A stretch of DNA of 64,000 bases from Purshia tridentata (Eukaryota; Streptophyta; Magnoliopsida; Rosales; Rosaceae), in NCBI GenBank assembly GCA_003254885.1, contig QANT01004704.1, positions 62,001 to 126,000 on the forward strand, in the 5' to 3' direction. The position numbers were made by a program, and so were the translations under genes. Positions 48,375 through 60,800 of the stretch are shown here, in pieces. Position 1 is the stretch's first letter; every line of letters begins with the position of its first letter. The notes under the pieces were generated by a model. That model was given only the letters and a program-made list of their open reading frames with translations. It did not search any database and had not been told where the DNA came from.

Positions 48375-51300
48375 ATGGCAAATAGAAATGAGTTCGTGCA
48401 ATGCCCAGTGGGTAAATTTGATGGCAAAGGAAATTTTCAACATTGGAGAACGCATATGGAGCTTTTCTTCAAGGTTATGGAATATACAGATGTAGTGATT
48501 AATGGGTTCACAGATCCGGGAGAGGATGCCACACTTGCACAGAATCAAAGGGAGGAGATGCTTCGGAACCGAAAAAAAGATAGTAGAGCCTTGATGTATA
48601 TTTATGGAGCAATTGATTCTTCTGTTTATGAGAAGATTGCAGGTTCTTCTACAGCAAAAGAGGCATGGGACAGCCTAAACAAGTGCTTTGTTGGGCGAGA
48701 AAAAGTGAAAAAGGTTCGGTTGTAGACCTTGCAGCGACAACTTGAGCTTTTTCAAATGGAGAAAAAAGAAAGTATTTCTTGTTATTTCTCACGCACCTTG
48801 GCTGTTGTGAATCAGATGAAAGCCATTGGTGAGGATATAAAAGATATCCAGGTTGTGGAGAAAATTCTTCGGACCTTGACGGACCGGTTTGAAGGCAAGG
48901 TTACTGCCATTGAAGAGTCACAGGATCTAGAGACCATGTCTGTTGATGATTTAATGGGTTCTTTGCAAGCCTATGAACAAAGGTTGAATGAGAAGTCAGA
49001 GATAGGAGTTGAAGAAGCACTGCAGGTTCAGCTGAGTTTGAAAGGGGAGAAGAGTGGGGACTTCCATAGTGAGGGGAGACCAAATTTCAGAAAATGGAAC
49101 TCAAGCTACAAGAGAAAGTCCCAGAATTCTTATGGAGCAAAAAGAGGAAGAGGAGGGGGTAAGAGTTGGAGCCAACCTCGTGATAAATCCACTGTCAAGT
49201 GCTATAATTGTCAAAAACTTGGGCATTATAAAAATGAGTGCAAGTTGAGGAACTCTGGTGATAGAGATGTTCATGCTAAGATTGCAGAAAAATAATGATG
49301 ACAATGTGGAGACTTTGTTACTGGCTTTCAATGCTGCGACTGATAGTGGAAAAAGTAAGTGGTATTTGGACACAGGGTGTAGCAATCATATGTGTGGCCA
49401 CAAGGAATTATTTAGTGAATTGAATAAGATTGTGCAAAGTGAGATCACTTTTGGCAATGCTGCAAAAATGCCAGTAAAGGGAAAAGGCATAATTTCTATT
49501 AAGTTGAAGGATGGTACACTCAACACCATCTCAGATGTGTATTATGTCCCAGGTCTTCACCATAATTTATTAAGTATGGGGCAGCTGTCCGAGAAGGGAT
49601 ATGATGTGCGTATTTTCAATGGCGTATGCACCATAAGTGATGCTCGGAAGGGACTTGTAGCAAAGGTAAATATGACCCCAAACCGTTTGTTTCCTCTGTA
49701 TGTTAATTGTGGAGAATTATCATGTTTTAATTCAATGATGGAGGGTGATAACTGGTTGTGGCATATGCGGTTTGGTCATTTGAATTTCAATAGTTTGAAT
49801 TTCCTTGCTAGAAAGAAATTGGTCACAAATCCATACTCCAAATCAAGTTTGTGAAACTTGTGTCCTTGGAAAAAAACACAGAGACTCTTTTCCTAAAGGG
49901 AATGTGTTTAGAGCCAAAAAGCCTCTAGAAATCATACACTCTGACTTGTGTACTGTTGAAGTTCCTTCTCTTGGAAGTGGAAAATATTTCGTCACTTTTA
50001 TTGATGACTTTAGCAGGAAGACTTGGGTGTACATTTTGAGAAACAAGTCTGAAGCCTGTGATACATTTAAAATATTCAAAGCTTATGTGGAGAAGCAGAG
50101 TGGGAACAAAGTAAAGGTGTTGAGAACTGATCGAGGCAAAGAGTATGTGATTTGTGATGATTTTTTGAAAGAAAATGGTATTAAGCACCAGTTAACTGCA
50201 AGGTATACACCACAACAAAATTGTGTTGCCGAAAGGAAAAATAGAACAATTATGGATATGGTGAGATGCATGTTGAAGATGAAGAATTTGCCAAAAGAAT
50301 TTTGGGCAGAAGCTGTTGCTTGTGCAGCATACATCTTGAATAGGTCCCTAAGTAGAAGTGTTAATGGAAAAACTCCATATGAAGTGTGGAGTGGGAGGAA
50401 GCCAAACATTCAACACTTAGAGTATTTGGGTGCATTGCTTTTGCACATGTCTCAAATGAAATTAGGAAAAAGCTTGATGAAAAGGCTATGAAGTGTATTT
50501 TTATTGGCTATAGCACTGTCACAAAGGGGTACAAGCTCTTTAATCCTGAGACAAATAAAGTAATTGTGAGTCGTGATGTCACTTTTGATGAGGAGAATGC
50601 ATGGGTTTGGTCTCTCAAGGAAAGCACACCAACAACCTTTGTTCCAGTAGTTGATAATAATGATGATGTTGTTGTTGATCAAGAAGTTCACTCTCCACCT
50701 CAATCTCCACAAGTAGCAGCTCAATCTCACAAAGAGTTGCATCAAGTCGTCCACAAAGAGAGCACCGCTTACCAGCTCGGTTTGAGGATTTTGAGATAAG
50801 TACAAATAATGATATTTCAGATGAAGAATTGTTTAATTTTGCCCTATATGCAGATTGTGATCCTTTGACATTCGGAGAAGCTTATGATCAGCAACATTGG
50901 ATGAAGGCAATGGATGAGAAAATTCAAGCCATTGAGAAGAATGAAACATGGGAGCTCACTTCTCTTCCAAAGGGAAAGAAGCCCATTGGTGTTAAATAGG
51001 TGTACAAGACAAAATACAAGCCAAATGGAGAGGTGGACCGCTTTAAGGCAAGATTGGTAACAAAGGGTTACAAACAAAAGCCAGGTATTGATTATTTTGA
51101 GGTTTTTGCCCCTGTTGCTAGGCTTGATACAGTTAGAATGATAGTTTCGATGGCTGCCCACAATACTTGGAAAATATTCCAATTAGTTGTAAAATCAGCT
51201 TTCTTGAATGGAACCCTTGAAGAGGAGGTTTATCTTGAGCAACCTGCAGGCTATGTGAAAAAAGGCCAAAGTGATAAAGTTTTGAAGTTGAAAAAGGCTT

Positions 51301-52420
51301 TATATGGGCTTAAACAAGCACCAAGAGCATGGTATAGCAAGATTGATTCATATTTTCTGCAGCATGGATTTTATAGATGTCCTTATGAACACACTTTGTA
51401 TGTCAGATCTAATTTTCAGGGAAATGTCATTATTGTGTGTTTGTATGTGGATGATCTTATTGTTACAAGAAATAATTTGGAGATGATTGCAGAATTTCGA
51501 AGGGCAATGACTTCTAAGTTTGCGATGACTGATATGAGGTTAATGTCATATTATCTTGGCATAGAGGTACTCCAAATTAATCATGGGATTTTTATTTCCC
51601 AAAGGAAGTATGCTACAGATGTTTTGAAACGTTTCAAAATGGAGTGTAGCAAGTCAATGCTAACTTCAGTAGAAGAAAGACTAAAGTTGCAAAAGGATGG
51701 AAGTGGAGAGTTGGTGAATCCCACTTATTATAAGCAGCTAGTTGGAAGTCTACGCTACTTGACTTCTACGAGACCGGATATTACTTATGGTGTCGGTCTT
51801 ATTAGTAGATTATGGAGGCTCCTCATCAATCACATCTGCAGGCAGCAAAAAGAATTCTGAAGTATGTGAAAGGGACTCAAAATGATGGAATTTTCTACTC
51901 AAAACATGACTTAATTGAGCTTGTTGGATACACGGACAGTGATTGGGCTAGTGATGCTGACAAGGCAAGAAGTACCTCAAGCTATGCTTTTCATGTTGGT
52001 TCTGGAGTGATTTCTTGGTCTTCAAAGAAGCAGCAAGTTGTGGCTCTTTCCACAGCTGAAGCGGAATACAATGCAGCCACATATTGTGCTACCCAAGCAG
52101 TGTGGTTGCGTCGAATACTCAGTACTTTGCAACATGAACAGAAAAATTCAACGATGGTTTATTGTGACAACAAGTAAGCCATTGCCCTGTCAAAGAATCC
52201 AGTCTACCATGGAAGGACTAAACACATCCATGTGAAGATTCATTATATTCGAGACTTAGTGAGCGAGAAAGAGGTTGAAATTCATTACTGTCGATCTGAA
52301 GATCAAGTTGCAGACATTTTTACAAAACCTCTCAAAGCAAATGCATTCTTGAAGCTCAAGGAGATGTTGGGGATGATGAAATATGATGAGCTTGGTTTAA
52401 GGGGGGCTGTTGGAAGTTAA
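48375..52420 (+). pseudogene. Decayed Ty1/copia gag-pol
   Basis: Order gag, protease, integrase, reverse transcriptase, RNase H identifies Ty1/copia. Gag (48375-49295) has an in-frame TAG at 48723 and a CCHC knuckle (CYNCQKLGHYKNEC). Protease shows DTGCSNHM (about 49370). The GAG-pre-integrase (WLWHMRFGHL) and integrase core follow with HSDLC, TDRGKEY and a CVAERKNR segment. Reverse transcriptase retains YVDDL (about 51447), but the usual Asp of DVKSAFLNG is Val. The RNase H part has TDSDWASD and a conserved ADIFTKPL end. The frame is broken near 49295, 49850, 50430 and 50780, stopped at 50998, broken again near 51830 and stopped at 52176, so the element cannot make an active polyprotein. No function is expected beyond its effect on the disrupted NLR locus. 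Confidence 0.93.
52399..52407 (+). other. Polypurine tract
   Basis: AAGGGGGGC directly before the 3' LTR, the normal site of plus-strand priming. Confidence 0.75.
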
Positions 52421-52704
52421 ACCAATCTATATTTAATATATGTTGCTTTGTGCCATTACTCTGCTTTTGTAAAAGGTAGCCTGCTGTCTTTTGAGTTCTC
52501 CAATGTGTGTCGTTTTGTCTTCAAAAGTCTATTAAGACAGCTGCCATATTGTATTAGATAATCAATCAAAGGTATATAGAAAAAAGGTAAGCAACAGAAA
52601 AGTAGCTCTTCTCTCTCTCTCGTTTCCTCTCTCTTGTTTTTGATTTGTGTGTGCAGCTGTGAGATTGTTTGAATTAATTCATTGATTTCCTTTGAACTTC
52701 CACA
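52408..52704 (+). repeat. 3' LTR of copia element
   Basis: 297 bp, starts TGTTGGAAG and ends CTTCCACA (TG...CA). NLR coding sequence resumes immediately after it on the other strand. Confidence 0.88.
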
Positions 52705-53164
52705 TTTCTGATGTTGTGTGTCCATCTGATTTCAAATTGAGGGTATCTTTTAGCTTTACAATGAACTTTAGCATGTCAAGAATGTCCTCTATCCTGGAGT
52801 TTACTTTTGTGTCAAAAGCATGAAACGCAGAAGAGATGGGGTTTATGAGTACCTTATATTTGATACTCCCAGATTCAGCTTTGAGCTTGCGCTTTAAGGC
52901 TTTTGTCTTGATCTGGTCCAACAGGTCCTCAGCATGATAGACGGCATCTGTAAGCCCCTCGAGCCACTGCTTGACTCTTGGGTCAGTCAGTTGCTTCTCT
53001 TCTGCATCTTGAAGAACAGCATCAGCAGACAACAACGTCAGCTTCAACTTGTTCAGTAATCCTTTGGTCCTTTTCTTTCCCCTGAGGAAGTCCAGGACCT
53101 CCCGAGAAGCCATTGTTTGAAATAAAGTGGAGAGAAAAGCTCCACCCACAACCTCCAAAGCCAT
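52705..53164 (-). pseudogene. CC-NBS-LRR N-terminal fragment cut by the copia insertion
   Basis: From ATG (complement 53162-53164) the frame codes about 150 residues of an Rx-type N-terminal coiled coil: MALEVVGGAFLSTLFQTMAS, LLSADAVLQDAEEKQ, DPRVKQWLEGLTDAVYHAEDLLD. This is the start of an RPP13-like 1 type resistance protein. It is almost identical to the start of the pseudogene at 57802-61672 but keeps Glu where that copy has a stop. The reading frame runs straight into the 3' LTR; the NB-ARC and LRR parts are not on the other side of the retrotransposon in this window. Confidence 0.85.
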
Positions 53165-54579
53165 GATGATCTCTTTTTTGGCGAATGCAAATAAATTTTG
53201 GAATATAGAGAACAGATCGGTACTCTTGAATGGAGAGGAAATTAACACAAGGACGACTTTTGTTTTGGTTGCGTGAAGTTCAGAGCATTTGTTATTTTCT
53301 ATTGAAAATGAGCTGATATGAAATTAGCAACTTTTTCTTAACTCCCTAATTACCAACAAATTTTTTTTAAGTCCCCACCTAGCTAGAAACTCTTCCAAAA
53401 CCCTCTAAAACTTATAATACATTTTTTACCTCTCTAATACGCTCTGACGCACGCTGACACGCGCGCTGATGCGCTCTGACACGGACTGACGTGCGTTCAG
53501 TGTAATTGTATTTTAAAAACAGTTACACCTTTATTAAATAAACAATTACACCTTCACTAAAAAACAGTTACACTTTCACTTAAAAAACAGTTTCAGTTTC
53601 AGTATAACTCTATTTCTATGAAACTGAAACTAAATTTTTAAAAAACAATTACACTGAAACTGAATTTCAAAACTACATACATTCACTAACACAATCACAC
53701 ACAAACATTCAATATAACAAGCCATTAAATACAATTACATGCGCACTGCTAAAACTAAATTTCAAACATACAATTACACTAAAAAATTCAGTTACACTGA
53801 AACTGATTCACTAAAAAATAATTACAATTATTTAACCCATTATTTTTCAGCTAATCTCAGACTCGAGCTTTCTCCTCCACTTAGAAGTTGAGTTTGATCG
53901 CCTTCCTCATATTATTTCCAATATATTCTTGCTAATTGTAAAACCATTAACTAGTTGATTATGTACGGTCCTAGAATAGAATCTGTAAATATAGTTCACG
54001 TTATATGACTCATATATATTTTATATTTATACTCTCTAGTTCACACCGATTTTGAAGAGAATGGTGTTATTTATTATTGTTCTTAAAATAAATGATATTG
54101 TTCAACCATTCATCAAGATTATTATAATACTACTCCTAATCTGAATGGTTTTTATGGTTTAGTATTATGTACTCCTTTGGTTTCAACAAGGACTGAAAAT
54201 TTTGCCATTTAGGGACACTTTACATACAGTTCATTGTATTTTGTCATGAGTGTCCTGGACACATATTATCTGGATAAATTGTACAAATCGATCCTTTGGA
54301 TATGTATAATTAATTGTTATTGTTGCAAATGCATTGAACTCGATCTCGATCTACCAGCTGCATGGTTCGATCTCACTGATTCATTTGTACTAGCTATCTA
54401 CATGCATGTTCGTACATGGCTGCAATCTTCGATATAAAGGACGTACGATGTCGATAAGGTTTTCCCATTTCATCACATGCTTTCTCCTCCACTTAGAAAT
54501 GTGGTTATGTTTTGTCTAGGGTTATAATTAGAATATTAGAAATATAAAGGTCAAACTTAGTTGGATATTAGTTGACTAA
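53165..54579. other. Intergenic with short degenerate tandem words
   Basis: 5' flank of the NLR fragment. At 53440-53494 there is a GC-rich patch of repeated CGCTCTGACGCACGCTGACAC-like words; 53515-53820 has degenerate ACAGTTACAC-type repeats. No gene seen. Confidence 0.5.
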
Positions 54580-55235
54580 GGCTTAGTTTGGTATTGCTGT
54601 GAAATACAATTGCTGTGAAGTAAAACAGCTGTGAAACAAAACAGCTGTGAAGTAAAGTTAGATAAGTGTTTGGTAAACTATGTTTTCAAAATTGCTGTGC
54701 AGAATGAAGGTGTTTGGTAAATTGTAATACAAAATTGCTGTGACTGTTTATAATTACTAAAATAGACATAATGTTGAAAATGTTTTTAACTTATTTGTTT
54801 AGGGAAAAAAATGGCATTTTACTAGTTTATAATTTTTTGTGCACAAAACAAAATTATTAAATAAGTATGCATATTATTTTTGTTGAAATATTTTAATTTT
54901 AATGGTATCAATAAAATATCATAATTAATAATATCAAGAACAATGAAAATAAAGAACGTACGGTGGAACATGTTGGGATATTTTTTATGAATTTGTAAAA
55001 ACATTGAGGATATAGTGGGCAAAAAAAAATTTTAAATATGGGAGCCTACAACTTTCACTCACTACAGTTTTGAAAAACAGGTTTCAAGTTGTAGTGGGTT
55101 TCTGTAGTGAGTGACCTCAAATTGTGAGTCACTACAGTTTTTTAATTTTTACCAAACGCCAAAACTGTTGTGAGTGACCTAGAATTGTCACTCACTACAG
55201 CTTTTGGGTGTTTCACTGCAATCCCAAACGGAGCC
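54580..55235. mobile_element. Tourist-like MITE, 656 bp
   Basis: Ends GGCTTAGTTTGG and CCAAACGGAGCC with flanking TAA (54577-54579 and 55236-55238). Same family as the element at 32870, in the opposite orientation, with the same CACTCACTACAG and GCTGTGAAGTAAAACAG words near the ends. Confidence 0.85.
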
Positions 55236-57801
55236 TAAGGGGTTTTGGGAGAGATTAAGTTCATAACAGAGGGTTTTGAGAGAATTTAATATAAGCTGGG
55301 AGTTTAGAAATATTCTAGCTCTAGTTAGAGGGTTTTGGTACATTTGCTAATCTTTTAATACCCTTAAGGTGAAAATTATTAATGTTTTTTTATTTGGGTA
55401 GAGGGAAATTCGAATATTAGACATAGTTTAAGAAAGTGGACCACTATACCACTTGTTAATTGGTAAATGAAATTCATTTAAGTCCTATATTGGTGGATTT
55501 TGTCTCTGGTACCGTGCGTATCATTATAAAAATTTAGTATCATAATAATAATTCAGTCGCTCAATTTCATTAGAAGATCTCAACAATGGATTCTATATTA
55601 TTTGTACACTATCAAAATAATTCAGTAGCTCGGTTTCATGAATAGATGGATAAAATAAATACCTTAGGGAAAGTTGCATGACACAAAGCAAATCTCCCAA
55701 AACTGAGAAACGAAGAGGGAAAAATTCCTCATAATTAAAATCGATGTCAAATCAAATGATCATTTTGTATGTCATTTTTTTATATATACAAAAATAAAAT
55801 GTCATCTTTTTATACAAAATCTTTTAATACCATAAATGTCAAATTAAATTTTTTTAATTATTGGTTGGGGGGGGGGGGGGGGGGNGGGGGGGGGAATTCG
55901 AATATAGGATATTTTTTAACAAAGTGGATCACTAAACTGATAGCTAATTGGTATATAGGTGAATTTTGACTCTATTGTATATCATTAAATTAATTTAGTA
56001 GTTCGGTTTCATTAGTAAATGGATAAAATAAAATATTTAGGGAAACGGTCACTATATGTAGTAGAGTATCATTGACCATTTAGCGTAAATTGAAAAATTG
56101 GATAATTTATTAGATGGAAATATTAGTTCTTTATGCTTTAAATCAATATTATAGGACCCTTATAATTTTACTATATAAATGGGGTATTCAAGATTAATTA
56201 GAAGTTCAAAAAGGAGTAGCTTCCATGAGGACTTATAATTACAGCCTGACTCTGCTGTTGGCTCACAGTTAATTTAAAACTTTCCAATTACAAGTCAATT
56301 CATGTACCTAGATATCAAAAAGTTATAGAACTATAGATGACTACAAATTGGAAATTGAAGGCATGGACACTCATCCCTCTATCAATATAACTAAGAAGAC
56401 AGATTAGCGATTGGATTATGAAAATTAAAATGCACTTTTGAGAAAAATTTATACACTCTTGTACCATTCATCTTCCACTACCATCTTTCATATTTATCTC
56501 TCAAAAGTCACGTCACCATTTGTATAGATCTAAACTCCCATAAAAATACTCAAATCATAAAGTGAAAATTGGATGATTAGCCAACTTAACCACAACATAC
56601 TCAAATACCAGAAAAAAACAGTTCAAGACTTTTTTTAAGTTTTTATTTTATTTTTAAAGAAAAAATAGCTACTGGACTAGCATATATTTGATTAATGATG
56701 CTGGTAGTAAAATGCAAGGGTGCAACAGAGCAATTTAAGAACAAAACACAAGTATCCGAACTCAACCTAGCAGAAAGTATCATAAAGTGGATAAAGAAAG
56801 GGCAAATATGAGGCAAATATTTCGTACAGAATTGATAACAAGGATGTCAATAACAAAGCAAGAAACCACTAGGCATACTATTGGGAAATTAGTTTAAAAT
56901 CTTCCGATGCAACCCACAAGTAATAGTTAATTCATGTTTCAAGAAAAAAGAGACAAAAAAAGAGAGTCTAATAGTGTCTTCAAGTCTCTCAGTATTATCA
57001 CTACAAATTTGGAACTGCCCCTTGTGCTGTTTCAAAGTTTGCTCCAGTTGAAGCTTTTGACAGTTTCCATTGATACCAGTAGTTACGTAAGGTAGGCAAA
57101 GAAATGCCACCAAGGAAGACACATCGACCTCATGGCTCTCCATGGCATCCGAGATTTTATAGCCTCCAAAAACCATTTCGTGACTGAGATACTGCATGTA
57201 TAAGAGCAGAGAAACAAAGAGATGCATTAGCCATCTTTTCTAAGTACAAATCAGGACCTAAGTTTAATCATCAATTAGCATTACAATGAGTTACCATTCT
57301 TCAATTTCATTTAAGTTCATGTAATTCCAATTTTTTCAATAAAGTACATGTAGTGGAGTTTCTTTATTATCGAGCTTAAATTGAAAAAATGATGGTAATT
57401 CCTACATCATTAATATATAATTATAGATCACTACACATTGGAAGTTGAGACCATTAATGATAGTAATCCCTCCATCAATTACTTCGGAATATATAACCAA
57501 GAACACACATTGGCAATTGGATTTTGAAAACTAAATTAAGAATTCCACAGTCGTACAGTCTTTCCAAAGAGGATGGAAAGATGAAACATGCAAACATTTG
57601 CTCAAGCTCTAAATTCAAGATGTTTTCCCGTGGAAGCATGATGAGAGTGAGACCTAATTCTTTGGGTCTAGTCCACTTCAAACTTTTGGAATTGCAAAAT
57701 ATAGACTTAATGTTACAAAATAGCAGAGTTTTCACAAAATTACCTGTTGGGAGAAAATTGCATAATTACAATTAACACAACTGGGACCCATCAACTCATT
57801 A
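55236..57801. other. AT-rich intergenic DNA downstream of the NLR pseudogene
   Basis: No supported gene. A homopolymer G run with one undetermined base is at 55867-55894. Segments around 56325-56425 and 57420-57536 are diverged copies of each other, suggesting an old duplication of the 3' flank of the NLR gene. Confidence 0.45.
55867..55894. repeat. Poly-G tract with an N at 55885
   Basis: About 28 bases of G interrupted by the only undetermined base of the window; length is probably unreliable. Confidence 0.9.
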
Positions 57802-60800
57802 TCATACATCATATGATGTTCTTATAGGTTTGTTATTGATCCATATGTTGGGGATGTGAGCAATCTTGGGCCACTCTTCCCCTTTCTCTATCTCGCACCT
57901 TTGTGAAAGCAAAGGACACTCCCAGATATGTAGATGAGAAAGAGAAGTGGGTAGCCCTTCATCTGGCAAGAACTGGAGCTCAGGGCATGTCACAATCGAC
58001 AATTTTTCAAGAGAGTTGAGGCGTCCAATCCCCTTGCCGTCCAACTTCTTAAGATTCAAACGATTGTAGATCGAGAGTTGTGTGAGAGTGGTGGGCAGCA
58101 GGCCCTCCTCCGGAAATGAATCATCTACTACGTCTTCACAATCTTCGAAGCCAAGTGTCAAGTTTGTAAGAGAGGTGAGTCTTGGTAGATCCCACTGCAT
58201 TTGGTTTTCCATCACTTTCTTGCAATATCTGATCTTAAGTAATTTTAATTTTAACGGCAATCCCCCTTCCGGAAATGATTCCAACTCTGGACAACTCCAT
58301 ATCCACAGATACTTAAGTGACGGGAGAAGGGTGTGCATCTCTTCAGGCAGCGACCTCAATTTCTCACATTCACTTATTTCTATCCACGTCAAGTTGGGCG
58401 CCTCCAGCCCTCCGTCTGGAAAAAATACCATATTTGGGCAGCAAGATATTTCCAATGTAGTAAGGGACAGATTAGTTTTCCGCAATGTGAGTTTTTCAAG
58501 CTTTGGGAAGTAGTCTAACGGTAAACTCCCAGTTAGCTTGACACAATCCTCTAGAAGAAGCTCACAAAGATTAGGAAAAACCCCACCTTCATTGTCACCA
58601 CCAACATAAGACCAATTTTGCCACTCGCACATTTCTGAAAACCTCAAAACTTGCAGAGATCTAAATGGTTTAATTTTCCCCATAAAACTCAGAACCTATC
58701 GACACCACTCCTTTTAACCCTCTAATACCAAGCTCTTTGAGGGAGGGTAGCTGCCCCAGGGGAGGCATGAGGAAACAATTTACGCAATCCTTTAGAATGC
58801 TGTCCTAACCAACTTGGAAATCTTGTGCCTCCATAAGAATCAATTATAAGCTCTTTTAGGTTTATATGAGGTTGGAGCTTCTCAAGCACTTTCCTTTCTC
58901 TTTCTTTTAGTGAATCATTAGTTACGCTTGATTCCCAGTTCAAAACTAGTTCACTCAGGTACTTCTTGTCCCTCATGATGTTGTCCTCCAAAGCATCCTT
59001 GGCATGAGCGAGATTACAAAATCCTGAAATATGAAGTGATCCACGCAAATATTGAAGCTCCTTTAACTTCAAAATATCATGACCTGCAGTATGCTTGTCT
59101 AGCACAAAGTAACATAAAATCCGGAGGTCTTTCAATTTTCCCATACGTGGTGGCATCTTTTGTAATTTAGTACCCTCAATATCTAGATGGCGCAACTTGA
59201 TTAGTCTTCCCAAGTCCGTTGGTAACTGAGTAAGAGCTTTACAATCCGACAACAATAATGTTTGTAAATTATACAAAATACATATTATATCAGGTAACTT
59301 TTCAATCAAAGTGTAAGATAGGTCCAAGTGCCTCAAATGATTCAAGTTGCCAATTGAATTAGGTAGCTTCTTCAAATCATACCCTGCCAAATTGAGCACT
59401 CTTAAATATTGTAACTTTGAAAAGAAATCATGTAATACCTTGGCATCCAACTGGAGATGATGTAGAGCAGCTGGCTGTGAGGTTCGAAGAGCAATTGGAG
59501 CGCCGAAACTCACGAAAAGGCAAAAACTGAATTTTACTGTTCATTTGGAGGGGTTTTTGAGTCTGAATATGCTCGATTTATATATCAAATCGAAGGAAAT
59601 CGCGCGACGATTGCAACTCACAACTAATTCTGTGACTAATAGGCTTTTTCGGTCATCCGAGGTCGTTTAGGGCCTCAAAACTGCGTTTTAAGTTTTGAAG
59701 TATTTTATTTATTTTCGTCTTTATTTTATTTGGGTTCCTTTTGGCCCATGGGCTTTATTTATATGGTCGTTTTGACCTAGGGTTTCCAGAAACATACTAA
59801 AGGATTTTCTTAAGTTGTTTTGGTCCTTTTTGATAATTTTCCAATAAACTTGAGTTTTCTCATCTTTTCTGGTGGATTCCAGAATTTTATCGTTGCTAGG
59901 ATTACGCTGGTAATTTCTTTGCTATTACCGCTACGTCAGGAGATTATCATCATACCGATAATATCCTAGAGATGGGAGGAAAGTGCTCAAATAATTAGCT
60001 TCATATAAAACCTCAAATTTCTCAAAGCCATAACGAGCACATTTTTCCATATATGAAAAATGACGAGTTTTGCTCACAATATTTGGTGATTCATTATCCT
60101 CCCACCTAACACAAAATTCTCCAGACACAAAATTTGCTAAATCATTAATAAGGTCATCATGCATGATGAAATGTGACTCTGAATGGTTGGCATGTTGAAA
60201 AAATGACCTTGAGATTAGATTATTGAAGTAGCCTTCTCCCACTTCTTCCACAATTTCATTATGTTTGGGTTGTAAGAGATCTTCGGCCTTCCATAACAAC
60301 ATCAATTCTGATTTGCCAAATATGTAATTCTTTGGAAATATTGAACAATAAGCAAAGCAACGCTTGAGATACGGAGGCAAATAATAGTAGCTCAACCATA
60401 GAGCTGGCAGAATATGACTCTTCTCTGGAGATAACTCCCACATGTTACTGTTTATTATTTTTTCCCATTCCTCCACATTATTTAATTTAGAACGTAGGAG
60501 ACCTCCGAGTGACTTAGCAGCTAAAGGAAGACCTTTACACTTTCTAGCAATTTGTCTTCCTATTACTTCAAGATTTGAGCATTCGCTATCAGTTGCATTT
60601 TCAAAGGCATGTTTTGCAAACAGCAACCAGCAATCTTCCTCAAATATTACTGTTAGATGACAAGTTTGAGGAGTACGGCTCATCATAGATGCTACACCTT
60701 CAATGCGTGTTGTGATAATAATTTTACTTCCATGTGCTCCTGACTGAAAAAGACGCCATAAAGAATTTTAATGATCATAATTCTCATTCCACACGTCATC

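Noticed and set aside
56889-57735. Minus-strand open frames of 86 and 112 codons downstream of the NLR pseudogene
   Set aside because: No domain or homology recognised; they are more likely 3' flank of the NLR gene than separate genes.
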